A stretch of 60,974 nucleotides of DNA from positions 1-60,974 of the forward strand of contig CAIJYT010000029.1 in assembly GCA_903824935.1 (NCBI GenBank), read 5' to 3'. Each line of letters starts with the position of its first letter. Position 1 is the stretch's first letter. Below are positions 46,455 through 56,500 of this stretch, piece after piece. The DNA is from an uncultured Bacteroidales bacterium (GTDB taxonomy: Bacteria > Bacteroidota > Bacteroidia > Bacteroidales > FEN-979). The notes under the pieces were generated by a model. It did no database searches, was not told where the DNA came from, and was given only the letters and a program-made list of their open reading frames with translations. The translations under genes were made by a program, and so were the position numbers.

Positions 46455-46647
46455 GTTGTCAGCGAAGTACATCACACAAGCCGCATTAAAGAAGTAGCGA
46501 AATAGCGAAGTAGCGAAATTTGTTTTAACCAACAATTTAAAACTTATAGCGAAGCATATCACATAAGCCGCATCAGGTGTGATGTACGAGCGATAGCGGC
46601 GGTGTGATATGCAAGCGATAGCGGCGATGTGATGTACGAACGTCAGC
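46455..46647. repeat. Dispersed composite repeat filling a convergent intergenic gap
   Basis: aagtagcgaaatagcgaagtagcgaaatttgttttaac...agcgaagcatatcacataagccgcatcaggt aligns with 9174-9262. Confidence 0.8.
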
Positions 46648-47766
46648 CTAATCGGCCTGCTTCAGCGGCAGCGTAAAACTGAACCTGCTTCCTTCGCCTT
46701 CCGTACTGTCGGCCCAGATGCGTCCACGGCTTTTTTCTATGACTTCCCTGCAGAGGACAAGTCCCAGGCCGGTGCCCTTTTCATGATCAGTACCTTCGGT
46801 CTTGAGCTGCTCTTCAAACCTGAAAAGCTTTTTTATGTTCCCGGGAGAGATCCCGACACCCGTATCACTGATAGTTACAACCACCTGGTCTTTCATTTGC
46901 ATGTTCGAAACTCTGATCGTCCCGCCCTGGTTGGTGAATTTTATAGAATTGCTGACCAGGTTGCGAAGCACCAGCAGGATGGCATCCTTATCGGCCCAGG
47001 CATATTTTTCCTCACTGACTTCCTGGATGAGATGTATTAATTTACGGTCGGCCGAAGGCGTGAGCAGCTTAATAGTTTCTGCGATCAGTTTATCAAGCTC
47101 AAGCCTGACAGGTAAAAACTTCATTTTGCCGGTTTGTATCCTTGACCATTCAAGCAGCCTTTCAAGAAGATCAAAGGTGTTATGAGAAGTATTCCTGATA
47201 TTCTCAAGGAAATTTCTTCGCTCTGAATCGTTTAATTCGTCCCATTCTTCTGCAAGTATATCCGAAAAGCCCAGTATGGCATTAAAAGGGCTCCTGAGGT
47301 CGTGGGAAATAATTGAAAAGAATTTATTCCTGGTCGCATACAGGTCTTTCAGGTCATCCTGGGTTTTCCTGGCTGCTTTCAAACCCTCGATCATCTGGTT
47401 AAAAGCTACGGAGAACTCACCCATGAAGTTCACGCTCTGGCTGTAATCACCTGTGGCTATCTGCTGGGTCTGCCAGGTCAGATGCCTCAGGTTTGCCTGT
47501 AGCTGCTTGAATTCTGAAAACAAATAAAAATTACGGGGTGCCTCATATTGAAGATCGCCGTCAGAAAGGGCGGTGGCATATTTAAACCCTTCCTGTAACT
47601 GGTTTTGGAGATTGGCCAGGGCCTCTGTAATTTTATTAACTTCTGAAGATCCCTCTTTTTTCTTTAATTCGTTAAGAAGCATCCCGGCCTCAGGTAGTTC
47701 CCCGTTGGAAATACTTTGCAGTATCTTGCAGATCTCATCGGCAAGTTCAGACTTGATTTCGGTCAT
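46648..47766 (-). CDS. Soluble sensor histidine kinase
   Basis: HisKA box FFSIISHDLRSPFNAILGFSDIL; NLVSNSIKFT, GVGISPGNIKKLF, GTGLGLVLCREVI. Confidence 0.94.
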   Translation of the reverse strand: MTEIKSELADEICKILQSISNGELPEAGMLLNELKKKEGSSEVNKITEALANLQNQLQEGFKYATALSDGDLQYEAPRNFYLFSEFKQLQANLRHLTWQTQQIATGDYSQSVNFMGEFSVAFNQMIEGLKAARKTQDDLKDLYATRNKFFSIISHDLRSPFNAILGFSDILAEEWDELNDSERRNFLENIRNTSHNTFDLLERLLEWSRIQTGKMKFLPVRLELDKLIAETIKLLTPSADRKLIHLIQEVSEEKYAWADKDAILLVLRNLVSNSIKFTNQGGTIRVSNMQMKDQVVVTISDTGVGISPGNIKKLFRFEEQLKTEGTDHEKGTGLGLVLCREVIEKSRGRIWADSTEGEGSRFSFTLPLKQAD

Positions 47767-47773
47767 ACCCAGA

Positions 47774-48295
47774 TCAGCTCACTAATTTCACCGAGAACCT
47801 GCAGGTACGTTCACCGGTGCCCCAGCAGTCAATTTCTTTCACCTCAAAGTTTCTCCCGGAATAGACATTTAAGATCCCGGCGATAAATCCTTCATCATAA
47901 TCACAAACGGGAACACCGTAAAACGGAAGCCCTGAACAGTCCAGGTCCTCGCTTATGGTAAGCATAAAGGAAAAATTGTCGAGGTCGGCCGACTCTACAC
48001 GCAGGACCCCGATACCGAATTGAAGCAATTTCTGGGTCAGGTCCGAAATAAAGTCATTGAACTGTAGGGACTTATTGAGTGTGTGTTTGCAAAATTCAGT
48101 ACCTGCAAGATAGCCTGCATCAAAGAAGACCTTATTGGCATCAACCGCGCCAAACTTTTTTTCGAGGACATCCCGCATGGTGTATTGCATCAGTCGGTAT
48201 ACTGAGACCTGTGTTGTAGGGCCCAGGTTAGGTCGCCCAAGGGCAATATCCCCAAGGTCTTTCCACTTAAAATTATATTTTACTGACTTATCCAT
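47774..48295 (-). CDS. V4R (4-vinyl reductase-like) ligand-binding domain protein
   Basis: VCDYDEGFIAGILNVYSGRNFEVKEIDCWGTGERTCRFSV, typical V4R C-terminal motif. Confidence 0.85.
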   Translation of the reverse strand: MDKSVKYNFKWKDLGDIALGRPNLGPTTQVSVYRLMQYTMRDVLEKKFGAVDANKVFFDAGYLAGTEFCKHTLNKSLQFNDFISDLTQKLLQFGIGVLRVESADLDNFSFMLTISEDLDCSGLPFYGVPVCDYDEGFIAGILNVYSGRNFEVKEIDCWGTGERTCRFSVKLVS

Positions 48296-48358
48296 AAGGA
48301 ATCATTTAGTAAAATCCAAACGCAATATACGAAAGATTAGTGTAGATTCAACCGGAAA

Positions 48359-51300
48359 TCAGTCTTTAACGCACCTCACAGGGAAAGCATTAAGCCGGCT
48401 CGAGGAATAGAGAGAAACACTGGGCGTGAAATTATTCAGGCCGCGGGCCCATGCCTTGAATGATGAGTTAAGGGTGGATGTCCAGAACAAGGTTGAGGTC
48501 AGATTGTCACCCTGCAAAAATTTCCAGGTATTATTCATATAAAATACCCCCTCAAGCTTCGGGCTGAAAGGCATGTCCTTTAGGAAGCCCCCGGCTAGTG
48601 CATTACCCTCATTCAGGGGATCATCGATCAGCATCTGCCATTCACTCAGGCTGGGAATGTGCCATCCCGGGGGGCATAAGCCCTGTGCGCCTTGCTGACT
48701 GCTGTATTGCATCAGCTCATCCCATTGGTAAAACCCTCCGTATAAAGTACAGCCGGGATCTGATGCAGGGCAGAATTTTTGTGGCTGGCAGTTGTCGGTC
48801 TGGGCAAGAGTGGTGCTGGTCTCGGTCCCGTAATCAAGGTTCTGTATCATCCAGCAGCGGTTCCCCCTCCAGTAGGTGTTATACGTTTTATTCGGGGTGG
48901 TCCTCACGTCCCTGAGGGGAGTCATCTGGTTTTCACAAGCGAAGGAAGGTTCATTCACGACCTCAATCGATTTGCTGCCCGAGGACGCACATCCATATAC
49001 ATTGGTGTAGGAGTACAGTATTGGCACGGTCTTTGGAAAAGGACCGGCTACCGATGCCGGGTCGAACTGGTATTGCCCTGCAGTGAAAGTCACCCCTTCC
49101 CCTGAAAACACCCCTGAAGCCCCGTAAGGCACACCACCATGGAGTTTGAATGCTTTGGCCGAGGGTATTGTCACAGGATCAAAACAGGCATCCATTGTTA
49201 CAACGGGAGTCGGATGAACATTAAGGACCACCTGGCTGCTTGCGGTGCATCCATGAGTTGTCAGTCCTAAAGTGCTAACGCTTGTGTTATTTGCCGCTGC
49301 AAGCCACAATATCGTTGCATTGGGCTGTCCCTGGGTCGAGGTGAGGTTCCCTGTCCCTGCAGGGAATACAGCCCATGTAAATGAAGAATTGGGATCGGCA
49401 GGCACTGTAAACGATGAACTGCTTCCCTGGCAGGCAACGGCAGGAGATGGGCCGCTGATGGTAACATCGGGAAGAGGGTTCACAATAAAACTTACAGTTG
49501 CAGGAACCAGGGCATTGCAGCCATTGGCGGCATTATAATTGACTGTAACATTCTTTATCCCTGTGGTGACCCAGTTGACCGAAAGATTTTGGTTGTTCTG
49601 AACAGTAATATTGCCTCCGGCGGATATGGTCCAGGTATAATTAGACATTCCCGCTTCGGTAAGGTAACTTCCTGTCTGGTTCAGGCATATGCCGTTGCTT
49701 AAGTTATAATTTGCAGTGATGGTTGGAAGCGGCCGGGGCAGAAGGGTTACGGTTTTCGTATTCGTGTTCTGGCAGACAGGGTTTGTGCTTGTAATAGATT
49801 CTGTGACACTGAGTGATCCCATCCCATTGGGGCCCCAATTCACAATTATTGAAGATGTGTTTGTGGATGAGGTGATGGTGCCGCCTGTTATGCTCCACTG
49901 GTATCCGTGGTTCGGTAGATCCGCGGTGGAATAATTAAGACCGCTGGTTTGCTCGCAAACCGGCTGCACGGTTTGAATATTGGGTGTGGGCAGGGGATTT
50001 GTATTGATTATGTAATTCTGCGGATTTCCGCTGCAGGTGACCGAGCTTGCTGTGATGGATGGTGTGATGGCGTATGTCACTGTTCCTGTTGAATTCGAAG
50101 GATCGGTAAGCGTTTGCACCGGGATAAAGGCGGTACTTTGAGATCCGGCTGTATATCCTGTAACGCTTGCAGGTGAAGGCGTTGCAAGCCACTGGTAAGA
50201 CACAGTGTACCCCGTGGTGGGAGTGAAGGTCACCTGGGTGCTTGATGATCCCAGGCAGATGGCCTGGCTCAAGGGCGAGTTTGTAATCATGGGAACAGGG
50301 TTCACATGCATGGTGTATTGCAGGCTGTTTCCCGGGCAGTTATCATAGGTTGTTGTGACTGAATACGTAACAGTTCCCTGCAGAGGATCGGTAGTTGAAA
50401 ATGATGTTGCAGGAACAGGGTTGGAAGAACCCGAGCCTGAAGCGGGAGTAATTCCTGCAGTTGCAGAATAGGACCAGTTCACCGAGGTTCCGCTTGCAGG
50501 AACAAGGCTGAAAGCAATAGCTGCAGTGTTTGTGGCTGAGCAGATGACCTGGCTTGCAGGGGAAGCTGAGATGGTTGCTACAGGATTTATTTGCACGGTA
50601 TACGGGTATGGGCTTGAAGTGCATCCAGAGGCAGTGGCTGAAACCTGGAATTGAACAGCTTCGGTGATACTTCCTGTGTTCTGGAATGCCTGGCTGATGT
50701 TCCCGCTCCCATTATTGATTGAGGAAGGATTTATCGTTGCAGGATTGGCACTGGCGGTCCAGGCGAAGGTTGAGAGTGGAACAGATGAACCAAGGGTAAC
50801 GTTCACAGGGGAGGCCGAACACCATTTCTGGTTGGGATGGGCTGGTGTGAACTGCACATCGGGAAGGGGATTGACAATGATGCTGCCATTCGCCAACGCA
50901 TTACAGCCCTGAGCTGAAGTGTAAGAATAATTCAGTGCATTTGCGCCCACGTTGGCCAGTGATGGATTAAAATAATAGGTTCCGCTGATGTTTACCACTC
51001 CTGTACCGGTATAAGTGCCGCCCGCGGGGCTGCCGTAGGTGAGGATAAATGCTGCATTATTGGGGCAAAAGGCGGTTGCAGGACTGTTGAAACTCACTGC
51101 AGGAGTGGCATTCACGGTAACGACATGAACAGGCGAAGTGCCCTGGCAGTTGTTTGCATCGGAATAGGTGACTGTTACCTGCTTTGTCCCTGCAGTATTC
51201 CATGTAATGTAAACCTCATAAGGGCCTGAGCCCTGAACGATGGTCCCCCCGTCGGGATTCCAGTTGTACCCCGACTTCCCGGTCTCGGTCGTAAAAGGTC

Positions 51301-53572
51301 CCAGCGATAACCCCTGGCACCCGGAAACAGTACCGGTGACAGAGGGAACAGGCAGGGGGTTGACGGTAACACTGAGGCCCGGGTTTGCAGTTGAGGAAGT
51401 ACACAAGGTAACAGGATCCTGGTAAACGACCCTTACCCATTGGCTGCCTGTAACAAGCCAGTCTACAGTGCATGTATTCCCCGAGGGTGTGATGTTATTC
51501 CCCGGTGATACCGACCATGTATAATTATTCTGCCCGGCTTCGGTGGTATAAGTGAGCCCGGTTGAACCAACGCATATAATAGCTGTCCCCGAAATGGTAG
51601 GTAAAGGCAGTGCAATAACACTAACATTAATTGTAGTAGGGTTAATAGCAGAGCAGTTATGGTTGTCATTATAGTTCACGCTGACAACGCCCGGACCCAC
51701 TACCGACCAGTTAAGCGTCATTGTATTGTCAAATCCTGTCCCGCCTGAAACCAGGCTGGCATTCGCAAGCGGGTACGTCCAGGAATAATTGGTCTTGCCC
51801 GCCTCGGTTATATAGGTCACAGTGCTGCCAAGGCAGGGGTTGGTGGCTGTTTCGCTGATTGTTGGGACAGGACGGGCGAACACACTCACGGGAAGAACGC
51901 TTGAAGGGCCGCTTCCGCATTGATTGACCCCGTGAACCTCAACCGTACCTGATGCTGAGCCAGCACCAAAATCCAGGGTAATGTCATTTGAAGAAGGGGG
52001 AACAGGAACTGTCACTCCCGGAGGAGCCAGCCAGGTATATTGTGAAACACCAGGTATAAGATCAACATGATAAGCCACGCTGCTCAAGGGTTTGCAGATA
52101 CTGCTCAAACCGGTAATTGCACCGGGTGCTGCAGGGTATGGAGTTACATTCAGTGTAAGGTTTGCAATAGTGGTGTCGGCGCAAACATCGGTGACCCTGA
52201 GCGTAACAACAGGGTCGGCATAGGAAGCGGTTATTGTTGCTGGGTTCGTCGCCAGATTCCCTGACCACAGGTAATAAAATGACGGGTACCCTCCGCTAAT
52301 CGTGGCGTTTAATGTTACCTGAGCCCCGTCACAAATAAGCCCGGGTGGAGGCTGGTTGATGGTAACAAGAAGAGGGGGCTTTTCCTTAATGAGGATGCTG
52401 ACAGTGGTTGTGCTGGTGTACCCGCAGGTTGTATGCGATGCATCAAGGATCAGTGTTTCATTGCCAGCTGGAACAGGATCTGTAATAGTTTGTATAACAA
52501 GAGGAGGAGAGGTTGTTGTCCCCGCAGGGATGGTAACAGAGGATGGTAAGGGGTTCGGAAGAAAATCAGCCTGGTCTGCAGTACCTGTCGGGTCGATAGC
52601 AAGATCTATAACATAATCGGTCGCTTGAACCTCAGGGATTGAAAAGACCAGGATCGCATTGCTGCATCCCCTGATTGCATTCTGTCCCCCGCTGGGATTT
52701 GAAAATGTGGTGTTAATCTGTATGCCATTGCTGGTAAAGCTGTTCATCTCTAAAAGCACTCCTGAATCAAAGATCCTGTCAACCACATCGCTGATCGCAA
52801 GTTTAATATGATAGCTCTGAAGACAATTTATAGAGTAACTTGCTGTAAAAACATGAGTGAACCTGTTGTATGCAAGATCCACTTCAGGCACATTCCACCA
52901 GGAATACAAAGGTTTATTCGCACAGACATTGTTGATCGTCACAGGCAGCAAGGTGTTGGGAAGAAGCGCTATATTCACTGCATCATTTACATATCCCATC
53001 CCCCCGCTTATCCCCGTTCCGCTAAGGAAAAAACCGAAAGCGTCATTATACTGGCCGCAGTACTGGTCAAATTCCTCTGAAGCAAACTCATAACGGAAAT
53101 TAATGATATCGGTCTGTGCAATAAAATCAAATTCCAGTACTGCCTGGTCAAGTACCTGGGCTGTAGTAACATTTGATATTTTAGCAAGGTCAGGATCACC
53201 CGTTGGGCCATTCATTGCAGTGCTTGCATCAGGCGGAGGGGCTTTTGCCGAAGTGACTTTGCCAGATGACATGATCACTCCGCCTGTAAAAACAATCTCA
53301 CTTAAAGTTTTACCTGCAGCGGTAAAACTCCCGATCTGCTGGTTCTCAATAGAACCGCCAACAGTCTGAATGAGCCTGATAGTGTCGGAAGAACCGTTGA
53401 ATTTTGCATTAGAGATGGTAACACCAGCCCCCACCAGGTAAGTCTGCACAAACTGTGTGGGAGTCAAATGGATGAGGTTGCCGGGAGTAACAGTCAACTG
53501 GGCATATAATCCCTGGCAGCTCAGAATTAAAGCCAATGCCAGGGAATACCCGAAAACCTTTCCAGTCCTCAT
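48359..53572 (-). CDS. Giant secreted protein: choice-of-anchor-L-like N-terminus, PKD/Ig-like repeats, C-terminal FISUMP domain
   Basis: FASEEFDQYCGQYNDAFGFFLSGTGISG; PTISGTAIICVGSTGLTYTTEAGQNNYTW repeats; GGFYQWDELMQYSSQQGAQGLCPPGWHIPSLSEWQMLI...FPVRCVKD. Confidence 0.88.
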   Translation of the reverse strand: MRTGKVFGYSLALALILSCQGLYAQLTVTPGNLIHLTPTQFVQTYLVGAGVTISNAKFNGSSDTIRLIQTVGGSIENQQIGSFTAAGKTLSEIVFTGGVIMSSGKVTSAKAPPPDASTAMNGPTGDPDLAKISNVTTAQVLDQAVLEFDFIAQTDIINFRYEFASEEFDQYCGQYNDAFGFFLSGTGISGGMGYVNDAVNIALLPNTLLPVTINNVCANKPLYSWWNVPEVDLAYNRFTHVFTASYSINCLQSYHIKLAISDVVDRIFDSGVLLEMNSFTSNGIQINTTFSNPSGGQNAIRGCSNAILVFSIPEVQATDYVIDLAIDPTGTADQADFLPNPLPSSVTIPAGTTTSPPLVIQTITDPVPAGNETLILDASHTTCGYTSTTTVSILIKEKPPLLVTINQPPPGLICDGAQVTLNATISGGYPSFYYLWSGNLATNPATITASYADPVVTLRVTDVCADTTIANLTLNVTPYPAAPGAITGLSSICKPLSSVAYHVDLIPGVSQYTWLAPPGVTVPVPPSSNDITLDFGAGSASGTVEVHGVNQCGSGPSSVLPVSVFARPVPTISETATNPCLGSTVTYITEAGKTNYSWTYPLANASLVSGGTGFDNTMTLNWSVVGPGVVSVNYNDNHNCSAINPTTINVSVIALPLPTISGTAIICVGSTGLTYTTEAGQNNYTWSVSPGNNITPSGNTCTVDWLVTGSQWVRVVYQDPVTLCTSSTANPGLSVTVNPLPVPSVTGTVSGCQGLSLGPFTTETGKSGYNWNPDGGTIVQGSGPYEVYITWNTAGTKQVTVTYSDANNCQGTSPVHVVTVNATPAVSFNSPATAFCPNNAAFILTYGSPAGGTYTGTGVVNISGTYYFNPSLANVGANALNYSYTSAQGCNALANGSIIVNPLPDVQFTPAHPNQKWCSASPVNVTLGSSVPLSTFAWTASANPATINPSSINNGSGNISQAFQNTGSITEAVQFQVSATASGCTSSPYPYTVQINPVATISASPASQVICSATNTAAIAFSLVPASGTSVNWSYSATAGITPASGSGSSNPVPATSFSTTDPLQGTVTYSVTTTYDNCPGNSLQYTMHVNPVPMITNSPLSQAICLGSSSTQVTFTPTTGYTVSYQWLATPSPASVTGYTAGSQSTAFIPVQTLTDPSNSTGTVTYAITPSITASSVTCSGNPQNYIINTNPLPTPNIQTVQPVCEQTSGLNYSTADLPNHGYQWSITGGTITSSTNTSSIIVNWGPNGMGSLSVTESITSTNPVCQNTNTKTVTLLPRPLPTITANYNLSNGICLNQTGSYLTEAGMSNYTWTISAGGNITVQNNQNLSVNWVTTGIKNVTVNYNAANGCNALVPATVSFIVNPLPDVTISGPSPAVACQGSSSSFTVPADPNSSFTWAVFPAGTGNLTSTQGQPNATILWLAAANNTSVSTLGLTTHGCTASSQVVLNVHPTPVVTMDACFDPVTIPSAKAFKLHGGVPYGASGVFSGEGVTFTAGQYQFDPASVAGPFPKTVPILYSYTNVYGCASSGSKSIEVVNEPSFACENQMTPLRDVRTTPNKTYNTYWRGNRCWMIQNLDYGTETSTTLAQTDNCQPQKFCPASDPGCTLYGGFYQWDELMQYSSQQGAQGLCPPGWHIPSLSEWQMLIDDPLNEGNALAGGFLKDMPFSPKLEGVFYMNNTWKFLQGDNLTSTLFWTSTLNSSFKAWARGLNNFTPSVSLYSSSRLNAFPVRCVKD

Positions 53573-53584
53573 TTCATAACATCA

Positions 53585-56500
53585 TCAGTCTTTCACACAT
53601 CGTACCGAAAAAGCATTTGCCTTTCCTGAATTATAGAAGGATGTGCTTGGAGAATAATTATTCATTCCCCTGGCAATGGCACGGGCTGTCCCGTTGCCTG
53701 TGGCAGTCCAGTACATAGTGGTGGTCAGGTTCCCCGAGATGAATGCCCAGGTGTTGTTCTGGTATAGGATCCCGTCGATCAAAGCATGGAATCCCCAGAG
53801 TGGAGTAGGATCTTTGAGAAAACTCCCTGAAAGGCCATCACCGGGTGTGGTCGAGGCAACGGAATTGATCAGGTCCTGCCATTCGGCCTGGGTTGGCACA
53901 TGCCATTCGGGCGGACAAAGGCCCTGCACGGTAAGCCCTGCGGCAGGCTGCTGGTATTGCATCAACTCATCCCATTGGTACAGTCCACCGTAAGTTGAGC
54001 AGGTCGCATCACTGGCAAGACAGTATTTTTCGGCACTGCAGTTATCACTCTGGTGCTGGTTGGCCGAACTCATTTTAGTCCCGTAATTCAGGTTCGAAAG
54101 CATCCAGCAATGGCTGCCGATGTATAATCCCTGGTATACCGAATTATCCCTGGGATCGGTATAATTTTGCGGACAGCTTCCCGTGGGCGTGCCTGTCATC
54201 ACGATAATGGGAACCGAAACAGAAGTGCTTACGCAGGTGTTGAAATCGGTATACGAGTAGGTGACCTGGTGGGTTGTCGTTGAAAGAACCGAAGGATTGA
54301 ACAAGCCGCCTGCAGCAGGCACGCCGTCAATATAATAAGTCCCTCCCGGGGGGCTCCCGCCTTTGAGGGTAAATGTCCTTGAAGTGCTGGTTGTCTTGGG
54401 ATCATTGCAGGCCGTGAGGTTCACATAAGGCAAGGGATGCACGATAACCGTCGCGCTTCCACCCTGTGCCTGCGAACAGGTCGTAATACTGGCATCCTGA
54501 ACACTTACCAGGTTGTAAATTAAGGTACCTACTGTGGATGTGGGAGCGGGTAGTGTCACAGAGTTCCCGGCGGTCGTAGATATTACAAGGTTCGCGCCCC
54601 CGTTGATATTATATGTAAAGGTATAGGGAGCTGTAGCAGCCGCACCTGTAAAGGTGATCAAAGGCGATGCAGCGTTGTTGCAAACCGCCGTTGTTCCTGA
54701 GATTGTAGCTGTGGGTAATGGATTTACAGTAATGGTGGCGCTTCCAGGCTGAACCTGGGTACAGGCTGTAGAACTTCCATCCTGCACGCTTTCGAGGGTA
54801 TAAATGAAGATGCCGGCAGTCCCTGTAGGCACGGCAACATTTACGCTGTTCCCCGAAAAGGTTGTGACAATCTGGTCTGCCCCCCCGTTTATTTTATAAG
54901 TAAATTTATACGGTGGAGTTGCCGAAGCGCCCGTGAAAGTCACAAACGGGGTTGCTGAATTCCGGCAAACGGCTGTTGTTCCAGAAATAGTGGCGGTAGG
55001 CAAAGGATGAACAGTAACAGTAGCACTTCCGTTCTGGGCCTGGGCGCAGGTAGTAGCGCTTCCATCCTGCACATAGGTCAGGTTGTACGTAAAATTGCCC
55101 ACCGTACTGGTAGGGGCAGGTATGGTGACACTGCTGCCGATGGTTGTAGTGATGTACTGATCGGGTCCCCCGTTGATGTTATAGGTAAAAGTATAGGGTG
55201 GCGCTGTTGAGGCCCCGGTAAACGTTATCAAAGGAGCTGTTGCATTCTGGCAAACAGCAATGTTCCCCGAGATGGTAGCTGTGGGCAAAAGATTTACGGT
55301 AACCGTGGCGCTTCCGGCCTGGGTCTGAGAACACGAAAGCGCACTTCCGTCGTGTACACTCACCAGGTTGTAAGTAAAAACGCCAAGGGTATTGGTAGGC
55401 GCTGCGACGGTGATGCTGTTGCCGCTTGTGGTGGTGACTATCCGGTTTGCTCCCCCGTTGATGTTATAGGTGAAAGTGTAAGGTGCAGTTGATGATGTGC
55501 CTGTAAAGGTAATCAGGGGCTGTGTTGAATTCAGGCAGACTGAAGCCGTACCGGAGATTGTTGCCATTGGCAAAGGAGTTACAATCACAGTAGCAAGCCC
55601 GCTCTGCGCCTGTGAACATGTAGTTGCGCTTCCGTCCTGCACGCTTACCAGGTTATAGGTAAATGTCCCTGTCACATTGGTCGGAGCTGTGACTGTAACA
55701 CTGTTACCGATGGTAGTTGTCACTGTCTGGTTCAGACCGCCGTTGATATTATAGGTAAAGGTATATGGTGCGGTAGCAGAAGCTCCGGTAAAAGTGATCA
55801 AAGGTGCAGTTGAATTCTGGCACAAGGTGATGTTCCCCGAGATACTTGCTGTGGGCAGAGGGTTCACGGTAACCGTGGCGCTTCCCGCCTGGGCTTGAGA
55901 ACAACTTGTTGTGCTCCCATCCTGAACACTTACTAAGGAATACACAAATGTACCGACAACATTAGTGGGGGCTGTAACTGTAACGCTGTTGCCGCTGGTG
56001 GTGGTCACGACAAGGTTTGCCCCTCCGTTGATCTTATAGGTAAACGTATAAGGGGCAGAAGCCGATGCACCTGTGAAGGTTACCAGTGGCGCAGTTGCAT
56101 TCTGGCACACTGCAGTTGTCCCGGAGATTCCTGCTGTTGGCAGGGGGTTCACAGTCACAGTTGCGCTTCCGGTCTGCGGCTGGGAACAGGTGGTAGGACT
56201 TGCGTCCTGAACTCCCAGCAGGTTATAGGTAAAGACGCCCGCAACGTTGGTGGGTGCCGCAAGGTTTATGCTGTTTCCCGATGTCGTGGTAACGGTCTGT
56301 ACTGATCCGCCGTTAATATTATACGTGAAAGTATAAGGCGCAGTGGCAGCAGCCCCTGTAAAGGTGATCACGGGGGCGGTTGCATTATGGCAAACCGCTA
56401 TAGTCCCCGAAATTGTTGCAGTTGGAATGGGGTTGACAATAACTGTTGCTGTCCCGGCCTGGGCCTGGGAACAAATGCTTGCACTCCCGTCCTGCACACT

